A stretch of 64,000 nucleotides of DNA from Panorpa germanica (GCA_963678705.1 OY783218.1:4474152-4538151), one strand, 5' to 3'; numbered from the stretch's first letter, positions 48,857-60,214 are shown. The notes: generated by a model from the sequence alone, not told the origin. A program made the numbers and translations.

Positions 48857-49298
48857 TATTAAACCATACTCTCTACGTACTATTTAAATAGTTGGTCATC
48901 TTATTCTATCTATCGCATCCTTATTTACTAAGGACAAATAGTTTTCTTTTCAGAATATTGTCACAATTTTATCCCTTACAATATAGCAGACCTCAAGACC
49001 GATAAATTTCTCTCTAAATACTGTGACACTAAAAAAATTTCTAGAAACACGGATTCCAGTTTACTATATATCACAAAATCAGCAACAAGTGGCCGGAGTT
49101 TTGCCTTCTGCGTTTCCAATTTGCAGTTAGGAGAGAGGCTGAGGTGGGATACACTCGTATATGAAAATAGACTACAGCGGATCAGAACAGAACTGAATGA
49201 AAGGAATGAAGGAAGAAAGGGCATTTTCATTTCGTTTCGCATTTGTGTTTTGTTTTAGGGATTTATGTGTTTGAATCATTGTGACTGTATGCAAACCC

Positions 49299-49340
49299 TT
49301 ACTGGTTACTGGTTACTGGTTACTGGTTACTGGTTACTGG
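49299..49340 (+). repeat. Six perfect copies of a 7-bp tandem repeat
   Basis: TTACTGG is repeated six times without error, followed by TTTACC. A perfect 7-mer array points to recent slippage and probable length polymorphism. It is not a known telomeric unit. Confidence 0.95.
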
Positions 49341-49585
49341 TTTACCCATTCATTGTATACACAAGTACGGTTCAAATGTATAACGAGAAGCCAAAATATA
49401 ACCGCAAAACAATTTAAACATAAACACCGATGTAGACAAACTGTGTAAACCGTGCAACAACGGTGTAACTGAATAAAACACCAAACAAATTAAGTGAGAA
49501 TATTCATTATCACTTTAAGTAATTAACAATTGGTTTATTCAATTATAACCAATTATATAAATGTAATCTGTTTATATTATATACA

Positions 49586-50690
49586 TTCAGAGCCGGATTA
49601 AGGCAGCGCGGGGTCTGTAGCAAATATTCAATAGTAGACAGCGCGGGAGCGCCTATCAAAAGCATTATTGTAGTTTAATGGGCTTGTGTCCTATGTCTTA
49701 ATTTCTGTAAAACTGTACAGTATATTGATAAAGTGGGTTACTAGAACCTCAAATGCTCAATTATTTTTTAATAACTCCTTATATGTTGAGAGATAATAAC
49801 AATTAAAAAAGTCATTTTGTCTCTTTAATTATTAAAGGGATTCAACGTTGTACACATTCCAAATGCATGTGACATCACAATCCTTGTGTAAGGTTACCAA
49901 CCTTACAGATCATAAATCTCTGCTATATGTATTTATATATCAAAATATCAAATATTATTTAGAGCTATAGCTATTGCAAGGAACAATCAAACTTCAATAT
50001 TATGTCTGCCTTAGCAGGGTTAAATAAAATAAAAACTTATTATTCTTTGATTTGACTTGATTATTTGACTACCAACAGCTACAGAACATTACCACAGCAC
50101 TGACCTACTCAATAAATAACTGACGTTAAAATGCATATCACGTCATAAAAATATGGCTGATTATTTCTAGCGCTAAAACATCAACCTGTTAATTGCTACA
50201 TCTCCGTCAATATTTAGATATTTAATAAAATAGACACGCCAATACACATTTATTAACATCAAGTTCAATCAACAATTGAAAAATCGACCACTAAAAAATG
50301 AGGACACTAGTCCATTATACTCGTACTTGTAACTGTCTTGTTACAGCAAGTGCTTCTACACTACTCTTACAATTTATAAAATTGCAGTTTATACTCATAA
50401 CATTTTTCAGGATCGCGTGGTATTTTCGTAATGTAGGTGTATTTCATTACTTTACTAAAACTAATACTGTTTTTAATGTGGTTAAACCACAGTTTTTTTT
50501 TTAAATAACACAAATGTCAAAAAATAAGCGCCTCTGCTGTTCTAATGCTAAATCTAAAGAAAATAACTTAAACCAAAATTTTACAAGCTGAACATTTTCT
50601 GTTCTAGATGCGGTACCTCTAGAAACGCTGGACCCCGTAACATTTGCTACTTGTGCTATATACTACTCCGGGTCTGTATACAATTACATA
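49586..50690 (+). mobile_element. Family H (hAT-like) element, interrupted by a T element
   Basis: The left part, 49586-49676, starts CAGAGCCGGATTAAGGCAG and contains CGCGGGGTCTGTAGCAAATA. The right part, 50317-50690, contains TTGCAGTTTATAC, CGTGGTATTTTCGTAATG, AAAATTTTACAAGCTGAACA, GGACCCCGTAACATTTGCTA and CCGGGTCTGTATAC. The GGGGTCTGTAGCAAAT word near the left end and the reverse complement of ATTTGCTAC near the right suggest degraded inverted ends. Related pieces lie at 22725-23455, 53727-53842 and 57441-57640. The hAT assignment is tentative. Confidence 0.5.
49677..50316 (+). mobile_element. Family T element, copy 5
   Basis: 640 bp. The left end AATGGGCTTGTGTCCT is intact. The right end is AGGACACTAGTCCATT, with two changes. 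The interior is close to copies 1 and 2. It sits inside the family H element. Confidence 0.87.
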
Positions 50691-50694
50691 CCCA

Positions 50695-51060
50695 GTAAAC
50701 ATTTTTTAGGTCACTTTGACATCATATTGAAATGTCAGTAATATGAACTACAAATGGCAAAATCATTTCACCCTTCAGAATATCACTTTATAATTTAGTA
50801 CTTGATAGTATAGTTAGACATATATAGTAGCAAATAAACCATTAAACAGAGAGAGAGATATTTTCTTTCTTTTTCTGTGATATTCTCGTGAAATGAAGGT
50901 GGAATATTATCTCTATTAAAATAAACATTTTTAAATGTAAAAGAGACAACAACTGTATCTCCTTTTAAATGTATAATGTTGGAAAGAGAAAGAATATTCT
51001 TATGAAAAGATTCTGACAATTTTTTTCTTAGATGACATCCTTCTGAAATCTATGTCCTTT
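50695..51060 (-). repeat. Family K repeat, copy 2
   Basis: A reverse-complement counterpart of 38395-38712. A 74-codon minus-strand ORF (50795-51019) lies within it. The frame is not kept open in copy 1, which argues against coding. The left end (ATTTTTTAGGTCACTTTGAC) also resembles 26727-26790 in reverse complement, so part of the family recurs there. Confidence 0.75.
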
Positions 51061-52151
51061 CTCCAAAATGTTTACTGGCATTTAAGGAAATATAAACATG
51101 GTTGCTTGAATTCTATGTTTGTGTATTATGCACTGTGCTGTTGGTAATACTGGTATGTAGAGAACTTTAAGAATAGAGCACAGGAAATTTATGAGTGAGT
51201 ACAAAGGGGTGCAGATTACATAAACACGTGATATAAAAACAACTTCGAACAAAACAAAACATAAAGCACAAAAGAGGAGAATACATAGAAACCAATGAAT
51301 TGTTAAAAAACCCTTGCGTTTAATTATGTGTTGAAATCAGTGTTACCAACATAAAACACAGTTAACTAAGTGATGGACACGTGTGAAGTGATAACACACA
51401 TCTCTTTGATCAGTGCTGCCAATATATTAAATACGTATTGGAGTTTGGTCTTAATTAATTTATATAATATATAAAAGGGTATGCGTACGCATGTTTTATG
51501 TACGAGTATAGAAATAGAAATGGATAGGATAGGTTTAGGTGTATTCGCAACTAGTAAGTCTCTATGACTTACCCCTTTTTGTATTTCCGCATTAATTTTA
51601 TAATGTGTTTTTAGACACCTTTCATAATTATTGCTTAATGAAAGGAAAACTCAAGGGCGCGTGATTATTATTTTCGCACATTCTGTTTATAATTTTATGC
51701 GGAAATTGATAATTAATAAATTATAATAATCGGATAATGAAAACTTATCAATCGAATCGAATCGAGGGCACGGTGCTCGTGTTGTTGTTGTCATCAAAGT
51801 TGTTGTTTCCCAAATTTAGTTCAAGTCGAATGATTTGTTGATATGTTGATGGTGGTGGAAGCGTGTGCAGGTATTTGAATAATAAACTTTCGTTATTTAA
51901 TTTCCTTTTATATTTTCGGAGACTAACTTCCGAAATATGATAAACATAGCTATATAGATAGCAGAGACTCAAACCGAAATTATTCTGTTTACATCAAGAA
52001 ATTAATTTCCTAAAAATTGGAAACTAATGTTTTTAGTTCAACGTAAAATAGTTTTACATTTCGGAAAATACCGTTATTTTAAAATCGTTTGTATTATTAT
52101 TTCATGTTATTATTAATGTATTATTTCATCGAATAAAGAAAACAGAAACTA
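51061..52151. other. AT-rich DNA, no supported feature
   Basis: CAGTGTTACCAAC and CAGTGCTGCCAA words lie near 51340 and 51412. A minus-strand 74-codon ORF (51748-51972) shows no recognisable motif. Confidence 0.4.
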
Positions 52152-52407
52152 TGAAGCCTATTTTGTAACCGCTTATCTGACGTCTGTTAACTTCTGACGA
52201 TTTTGCAAAGCCCTATATTTTATAAATTAAGTTACTTATGCTCGCTCCAAGATATGAATTCCATCTTACTCTTTATTTAAGGTCGTCTGATAGTTTTGTT
52301 ATATAATTTTGTTGCCTGATATATAGCTTAATTTAGAAAATATATACCTACGAAAAATCGTCAGAAGTTAACAGACATCAGGTAAGCAGTTACAAAATAG
52401 GCCCCTA
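52152..52407. mobile_element. MITE with about 50-bp terminal inverted repeats, TA flanks
   Basis: About 256 bp. The left arm carries GCCTATTTTGTAACCGCTTA, TCTGACGTCTGTTAACTTCT, then GACGATTTT. The right arm is its reverse complement with only a few changes and reads GGCCTATTTTGTAACTGCTT on the minus strand. TA lies on both sides (52150-52151, 52408-52409) if the left end has lost one base. No ORF. It is the cleanest long-TIR MITE in the window and is unrelated in sequence to family M. Confidence 0.85.
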
Positions 52408-53447
52408 TATTTGTCAAAATTATATCTACTGATGTGAAATGTGGTATAATATTTTCTGCAAGTTATACAACAGGCCATTACAAAATTATATCTTCAAAAT
52501 ACAAATTGTTTGTTTTTACATATGATAATAAAGTTTGTTCGAATTTTTCTTTTCTTTAGAGAAATCATTTATTTTATTACAAAATTTAGCCAAAATTTTA
52601 ACCTCATCTACCAGTCTACTAATTTACCAGTCAATTTACCTCTAAAATTAATAGAGACATAAGATAAGATATCAATAACTTTATGAATCTGTAAAATGAA
52701 AAATTGAACTAAATACTAATATAAGAATAAGAATATACCACAAAAAAAGGTAATTATTAATAATTCCCAACTATCCTTGGAATTGGAAGCTTCGTATAGA
52801 CCTAAATATTACTTTGACCGACAAACGAAACACTAGTTTAGACGGGGCCAACAAACACGTTAGCAAACAGCGTTCCCAAATTCTGTAGAATAGTTTTTGC
52901 CAATGAAATTATTCATATTAGCCCGTTTTATCAGTCTAACCATATAAGTTATACATAATAACCGAAATATATATATTACAGAGCTTTTCTAACCCTAAAA
53001 AGAGAATATAAAGTTGGACACATTTTTCCTACTGCCCTGAATAAGTTTTCTATAGGTGTTGTGATGAGTGAGTGGTAGTCAGCGGTCACAGCGGGCAACC
53101 CTACTTGACAACGGAGGCTCATAGAAGAGAATACGCTTACTCGCGCTGTGTTGAATCTGCACCGATGCGTTAAATGCGCATTTTAAATGCTCTGACACAC
53201 AATTACAATAGAACAACAAACGCACACTGACATGAAAATCACAGCACTGTACCAAGTGAGCTTTAAAAGTTTACTACGTTACGATATTATTTGTTTCCTT
53301 TGAAAATGAGAGTGTACCCACTGTGAGAACATACTGGTTAATGTATACAACAGTTGGCAACCAGCAAACAAATCGAATTTATTGTTAACTAGATATGACA
53401 CTTCAAAAAATATTTTCCCGGAGTAGCAATGTCCCAGATAGAAAAAC

Positions 53448-53520
53448 AACCTTGAAATTAGCTAGTGGCAAGATAAAAAGTGTCAATCTAGCACTGCAAA
53501 ACAATTTTTTACCTATGGTA
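53448..53520 (+). repeat. 77-bp repeat, single unit
   Basis: AACCTTGAAATTAGCTAGTG, then AAAGTGTCAATCTAGCACTG, then CAAAACAATTTTTTACC. Confidence 0.7.
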
Positions 53521-53726
53521 TTTTAACTGAGTGTGGTGTCTACCATACGCCAAATATAAACATACTAGGCAACGACTTAAACACGCTTGAGAATATGTCT
53601 TCAGATACAGTGGCAGATTTAGACATGGTCTCTATGAGTTGCAACCATACATATTTTATCAACAAATGTGTGTTCGTAAGACTATTTCTACATTTGGGAA
53701 GCACGACTCTAATCAATTAATGAAAA

Positions 53727-53842
53727 GAGCTAGATCTAAAAAAAAGTAAACCGAAATTTTACAAGCTAAACATTATCTGTTCTAGGCGCGGTCTTCCAGC
53801 AATGCAAGGCTCGTATTATTTGCTACTTCTGTTATATGGCTA
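53727..53842 (+). repeat. Family H fragment
   Basis: GCTAGATCTAAAAAAAAGTA, AAATTTTACAAGCTAAACAT, TATCTGTTCTAGGCGCGGTC, then TTTGCTACTTCTGTTATATG. It aligns with 50545-50662 in the same order. Confidence 0.6.
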
Positions 53843-56376
53843 ACTAGACTGCTTATTCTACCTATTTGCTATTTTATGCCTGAGTTTATTTACTTATTAC
53901 TAGTTGCCTATTGTTTTTATTCGCCTACAAAATAAGTCGCTAAAACTAATACTAGCTTGGGTTAATTTGCGTTAATTGGCTTAGTCCACGAGTGATGGTC
54001 ACAAATAGCTACCCCCTGCTCTACTTAGCAACGGACGGGCTCTTTTCTACCTTGATGTTGAATGGATCGCGTACCCTCAACTGTGATATTCTGACTATTA
54101 ATTTTAATAAAGAACAATACGGAAAATACATTCCTAACACAAGTTTGATTTGATGCTAAGGATTGTCACGATGGTTTATACCTAATCACATAATACATCG
54201 GGACCTGGATATACCTACAGTAAAAGAGGAAATAGTGCTTAGAACCAAACAAGGAGAGAATAACTGAACATCCAAACAATTTGGCCAGCTGTCTAATGTC
54301 CAATATTTCCACAGTACGCAGACTAAAAAATTAGGTCCTACTAGCCAACTAAATAGAATCTAGGATCTATTAACATTGAGAGATGAGTCGATGGACATAT
54401 CCCGCGCAAGACACTTTATTTTTACATACCTATCACTGAATGTCCTCTAAGCAGAACAGATTGTAATAATCTTTAGTAATCAAAGTTGAAAAAAAAAGGA
54501 AAGCTAACCTTAAAATATAGTCAATTTTAGTAAGTTTATTTAATTTATTGTCTCTGCTATATGAAATTAAAGAAGAATTTCTATTAGATTCAAATTTTAA
54601 CAACAAAGACAACTTTCCACTCTTCGAGTATCAATTCCTACAAATAATTAACAGTCTCTGAATAACCTCTGAATGCTGTGCGCATCTGCAACACGCATGC
54701 ATTCATTTAATAATAAAAATCTTACATCATATCACTTTAATATGGTCTAATGATTTTGACAGGATTAAAAAAAGGTGTTTTGAGGGATTTAAAAAAACAT
54801 AAAAGCCATTTTATCTCCATGAATTTGTCACCATTATTTAATACACCCGTCCGTATTAAGCTAACACCAATCCCGACGAAAATACTACTGTTTAAACTCC
54901 CATCTGAATCCAGTCTGAAGTGCTATAAATACCGAAATAATACCAACCCAACCAGAAAGAAATTGTCAATTGTCAATTGTCAAAGTGAATGACGATTGTT
55001 TGCAATGTCAGGGTAATAACAAGCTATTGAATGCGTTTTAATGTAATCCTAATGTTTGCCTGTACTAAGTGCTGTGTATTTTGTTTCTTTTTTTTTAGGT
55101 TATGTTTTTGACAAATGTTTAGGGGCGGTTTTTGTGTTACATTTCACGCCACGGGGGTCGAACGGAAGCTCTTGGGTTCCATTATTAGTCATTTAGATCC
55201 GAGGATGCATTAAATCTCTTATAATTTGGGTTTTCTTTGTATCAGATACATATTATTTTTATTTATGTGTTTTGATACATAAGATTTTAGTTTGATTCTT
55301 TTATTCAGAAAATAATTTATTGTTCAAATTCACGAAAACACATGCAGAACGAATTGAATTTCTTATTAAATAAAGAAAAATGTTACAATTCTGATTGATG
55401 TAATCTTACGAGAATATCTATTAGCGCGTTTTTATGACGTTCTCTGTTCGAAGAGAGTGTTGCACTATACAGTGCAGTTTGATTGGGTCTACAATTTTCA
55501 AGTAGAGATTACAACAAGGAAATCTAGATTAAAATATTCAATAAAAACGTAAATTAAATATCAAAACATTGAGTGGGAATGAGGCTTAAGATGTGCATCA
55601 GTGCAGGGCACTGATCTAAAACATGTGACTAGAGCTGTAGGTTAGATATAGATGTCGCAACGAGCTCTCTGCCTGAATTAAAAATAATTTGTAATATATA
55701 TTTATGTGTTCGTTAAGGACCTCATTTCACCTGTGAAAATTCTTACGACAATTCCTTTTACAATCTATTCTAAAAGCCATAAGGCTTTGGACTTATTCCT
55801 GTAGGCTTAATAAAATTAGAAATTTAAAAAAAATTAAAAATGAATTAGTACTCTTCAAGTAAGTTTACCTTGAAAACATAGGGCTAAAAAATAAGCCGAA
55901 AATAAAATGATGTTCTCTGAGATCTAAAATGAGATTAACTGTTCGTAATAATACATAAAAATGCAACAAAACGAAATGATAAACTGTAATATGCTACAAT
56001 AACAATTGGTTATCAAAGACTACACCACTGGGATAAAACAAGAAATTAAACACATTGCACGGGTGTAGTCGGCAGAAAAACTTTCAAAAAAAAACATATA
56101 TGTATGTATACTAAATTTTTGAATGAAAAAGAAACAAAAAAAATCAATTAGAATAATTTTTCCTGATAAAAAATAAATAAATTGATTTTTAATTTAAAAA
56201 TTATCTTGATTAGGTCGACCCCGGTTTAGACGGCCCCAGACTACACTCGCACAGCTGTTCAGGGCTGAAGATGGCGGATGCGGATGCGGATGACGGATGT
56301 CGGATCCGGATCGGAAGTAGATTCGGGTATTGTCGTTAATTTGACACGAAGAGAAGGATGATGATGTTGTGCCTAC
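53843..56376. other. AT-rich DNA, no supported feature
   Basis: A triple GTCAATT run lies near 54965. The 80-codon plus-strand ORF (54750-54992) is Lys/Thr/Pro-rich without a recognisable domain. From 56210 the composition becomes GC-richer, with a (GCGGAT)n-like run at 56273-56315. Confidence 0.4.
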
Positions 56377-56403
56377 CTTTCTGGCGGTTTGATTGACAGA
56401 CAT
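56377..56403 (-). CDS. Candidate 27-nt microexon, minus strand
   Basis: On the minus strand a pyrimidine-rich acceptor, TTTGTTTTCTTTTCAG, is followed by 27 nt and then AAAG next to the donor GTAGGC. In frame one the exon reads MSVNQTARK; all three frames are open. It lies in a GC-richer patch, and a second candidate microexon on the same strand lies 221 bp upstream in transcript terms. The host gene is unknown. Short AG...GT pairs are common by chance, so this is a suggestion only. Confidence 0.25.
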
Positions 56404-56624
56404 CTGAAAAGAAAACAAAGTCGAACCAATTCCTTGAATAAATTATTTTATTTTTTATTAAATAAATAGAAAAATTCAAAAAAAAAGACATTTACACATC
56501 TTAAAAACTAAACACTTTTATATAGAAACCGTTTTCTTTAAGAAGATTGTGATTTGCTTTCAGTTTTGTTCAAGATTAAGATAAGTAGCAGAAGAATCTC
56601 TTAAAGAAATCGATTTTAATTTAC

Positions 56625-56642
56625 CTGTATGCGTGTAAGTCT
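56625..56642 (-). CDS. Candidate 18-nt microexon, minus strand
   Basis: Minus strand: ACGTTTTGCGTATTTTCAG, then AGACTTACACGCATACAG, then GTAAATT. The length is a multiple of three, as is that of the next candidate (27 nt). If both are real they would add RLTRIQ and MSVNQTARK in one frame without shifting the host protein. Confidence 0.2.
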
Positions 56643-56729
56643 CTGAAAATACGCAAAACGTAATGCGTAGATAATGAAGACAAAACATTTCCCACTTCTG
56701 ATATTGCTAACAATTTAAGAAAAAATGTC

Positions 56730-56993
56730 GCAGAAAACATTTGGATAGGCATACTATATTCAAGGTATGTACATTCACGTATATTACATATCCTATGTAT
56801 ATGCTGTTGTGAAGTAAAGTCTACATGTATGTGTAAACGTAAAAGTATGTGCATATTTAAACATTGCTGCACGTACAAAGTATGTACTATCATGTTTAGA
56901 CATTTCATGTATATGCAATACATATGCTAGATATTATTTTCACATTATGGAGCACATATGAATATACAGAGAATGTCTAATGTTATGTGGTAT
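56730..56993 (+). repeat. Dispersed repeat family P, copy 1
   Basis: Direct match to 59931-60214. Shared words in order: GCAGAAAACATTTG, CATACTATATTC, ATCCTATGTATATGCTGTTG, TATTTAAACRTTGCTGC, GTATGTACTRTCATGTTTA, GATATTATTTTCACATTATG, GAGCAYATATGAATATAC, TCTAATGTTAT. Neither copy has visible terminal repeats. The two copies are about 3.2 kb apart in the same orientation. Confidence 0.85.
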
Positions 56994-57440
56994 CTCGACA
57001 ATTTAATGATGAATCACTCGTAATAGTAAAAACATATTCAAATGTTTTGAAGAGGTATTATTAAAAAAATAGCAAGTCATACAACAACCTTAAAAAAGCA
57101 GATGTAACAAAATACATACACGTATAATGTTATAAACAAAAATTACCCTATTTCTATTTAAAAAATAAGGGTAACAATTACACAGCATGTATCATCCTTT
57201 ATTCTATATAAATTGATGATTCGTTTTTTTACAAGTAATGCATTGAATGAATAAAAAAGTATATTTGCACAAAAGTTAAGTATATTGACATTTGATATTA
57301 AATAATGACGAATCTATTTCAATTTTCAGTGAACCGTTTTTTTAATAATACGGTTGCTTTTTGAATATGATTGATTGGTTGAAAGTTGGTTTTGTTGTAG
57401 AAACAACAGAATAATGTTAACGCATATTTTGATTTTGAAT

Positions 57441-57640
57441 TGATGCAGTGCTGGATTAAGATATAAGGCTACGAATGTTGTAAGACTCAAGTCAACTTCA
57501 ATTGTATCCAGTCACGTGTTTTTACTTGTGTTTTCGTTACAAGAATCATTTCTGTTCATTTCTTCTTATTGGCAAATTTAAATAACAGACCATAGCAAGG
57601 GGGCGTTGACAGTGGCCTCATCAAAAGCGCAGCAACGAAG
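57441..57640 (+). repeat. Possible family H fragment
   Basis: GCAGTGCTGGATTAAGATA near 57441 resembles the H left end. GGCCTCATCAAAAGCGCAGC near 57615 resembles GCGCCTATCAAAAGCATT at about 49652. The body between them is not alignable by eye. Confidence 0.35.
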
Positions 57641-59410
57641 AGATAAAAATAACCATTAAGAAAACATGGTTTAAGAATTAGATTAGTACGATCTCTTATA
57701 TAAATAAAAATATTTCAATAAATGAAACGTCGCACGTAACGAAGAGGGGATGTATATCAGACAGTGCAGAATCATCTCGATTCGGTTCTGATCACAGAGC
57801 AACATTATATAAAGCTGAACACAAAAATTAAAGAGCACAGCAATAGAACTATAAAGGCCCAATTGTATCATACGTTTAACAATGAAATGGAAAAGAAGAG
57901 AAATTTTATTCCTAATAACACCGTTCTTTATTTAATTTTTATTAACTGAACTGATTTTCACTATTTAAAAGAGAATCACAACCAATATGTGAACAATATA
58001 ACAGCCCACTGACAGTAAACTATATTATGGTGCAATGCTCCAAGAACTTATGACACAGACAAAACTGAGGACTATAAGCAGATGTTTGAAAGCTGAGAAA
58101 ATCTTAATAATTTTTTGGTTGAATCTAATTTAGTCTCTATATTTTAAATACTTATAGTCGTATTTATAAATTATAAATTATGTATTGTAAATGTTTATAT
58201 TGTTTTTAGTGCTAATTACTATCGAAAGTTCAAAGAACTAATTAGTCAAATAAATATTAAAAGAAAAAATACTGAGATATTTTATTAATCTTGATTAATA
58301 CTTTTATTTCTCAGCGCTCATTTTTCGAATATAATAAAATATAACTGTAGTTTAACCAAGCAAAATATCTCGGTTACATATTTCATTAGATAACTGTGTT
58401 CCATCTTTTGTAAACGAAGAATTGAAAAACCGATTTTTTTAAGTTAAACTCAAAGTATGCAACTGAAGTTTAATAGATAAATGAAAAAACGGGCATTAGA
58501 AAATTATTAATTTGCAAAATGCTAAGTGGGGACTTTTCACAAAAGACAAAAAAATAGCTACCCCCTGTCAAATTTTCTCCGTGCGCCCATGAGTACATCT
58601 AACAATAAACTGATATCAGTTACAATAAATTCTCAACACGGTTTTAATAAATTTAAATTTAATCATCGACTAAATTATTCCAGAGTAATTTCGTTAGTGT
58701 CCAATGATTTGTTAAGATAGATGTATGTGTGTATGTTTATACGTTTATATAAAGAAAATAAGATGCAATATATCATCCACAAAATTGCGGACATTTATAA
58801 CGTCTAGCCGACTTCAGAAAAACCGGTTATATTTAATACATATCAAAAAATATCCATCCTTAAGTGGGGAGCAAAATAAACCAACCGACCGACCGACCAT
58901 TCGTAATCCATCGAATCAAGATACAACAGCAGAGATACAAATTACATTTTACCAGTAAATAAATCGTTTGGTAGTATTGTGGTAATGTTGGTGAGAAGAG
59001 TACAGGACCAGTCTTTTATCTTCATGTTCTAATTTCTTAAAGAACTGACCAATGGTCAGGAGATATGAAAAGCAATTTGTTTTGTGTCTGAGACAGAAAA
59101 CATTGGTAATATTTGTACAGGATTTTTATTAAGAAATACAGTGGCGACTTGGGGAAATATTTATAAACTGGCCCGGACATCAATTTATTCAGGACGAGCG
59201 TTCTCGAATTTACATTAACATTGAAAAAAAGATTGTCACATAGGTTCAGATTGGAATTTGAATTTGTTGAAAAGCGTTAAAAATGTATACTACGTAAAAT
59301 GCAATACGGAATTTTGTAACACTAATAACTGTTTCCTGAGACCTTAAAACTTCCCCTGCTATAGTGTGGGTCTACATCTTGTGTTGCCTAAAATTAATCA
59401 ATTACCACTC
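57641..59410. other. AT-rich DNA, no supported feature
   Basis: A short CCGA tandem run (about 58880-58896) is present. The overlapping short ORFs on both strands have no recognisable features. Confidence 0.4.
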
Positions 59411-59485
59411 AGTTATTATTTTATGCGGTATACTAATTCTAGAATACAATTTGGTTTTCTTGAGCTCTTTTTTACATTTAACGAC
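59411..59485 (+). repeat. Short dispersed repeat E, copy 2
   Basis: TTTTATGCGGTATACTAATT, then GGTTTTCTTGAGCTCTT, then TACATTTA. Same order as 16100-16165. Confidence 0.5.
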
Positions 59486-59930
59486 TATTTGACGATGTGC
59501 CCGAGTGCACCCAATAATTTCACTATGGATTTACACGTCCATAAAGCTTCCCCCTTGTACTGACATATACAGCACTTTATTATAACAAAATTGTAAACGT
59601 ATGTACGGTATTAACAGTAGAAATTGGGTATCTGGACTAAAACTGTAATGTAGGACGTTTCAGGAACAGCAAGCCTTTTCTACTTAGCATCCGAACGAGA
59701 TGGAACGGTCAACAGCGTAACTATTTCGAATATTGCAAATAATATTGTGATATTATTATTAATATTGAATCCCAAATGCAAGTATATTTATAACACAAAG
59801 TTGTTGCAAGTACCTCATATATTCATATGTCCGTCCTGAGAACCAGACTGTTTTAAGGCAGTTTACGGCTGTCTTTAGTTAGAATATTATATTGTGATAT
59901 TTTATTAAAATTATGATTCTGATTAACAAC

Positions 59931-60214
59931 GCAGAAAACATTTGAATATACATACTATATTCTACTTATGTAGTTACATTCATGAATATTGGATATCCTA
60001 TGTATATGCTGTTGTGATGTAAAACATACACTGTACGTCATATGTATGTACAAATGCAAAGGTAAGAGCGTATTTAAACGTTGCTGCGTAGTATGTACTG
60101 TCATGTTTATTCATTTCATGAAGGTATATATATTGTACATACATTACATATACAGGATATTATTTTCACATTATGGAGCATATATGAATATACTGGAAAT
60201 ATCTAATGTTATTT
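59931..60214 (+). repeat. Family P repeat, copy 2
   Basis: Direct counterpart of 56730-56993. An 88-codon ORF overlaps it here, but the frame is broken in copy 1, so it is not a conserved gene. Confidence 0.85.

Noticed and set aside
50795..51019. 74-codon ORF starting MSESFHKNILSLSN
   Set aside because: It lies in family K. The frame is interrupted in the 38395-38712 copy.
55869..55883. 15-nt microexon, minus strand (TTATTTTTTAG, 15 nt, GTAAAC)
   Set aside because: AG...GTAA pairs this close are expected many times in AT-rich DNA. There is no compositional change or neighbouring support.
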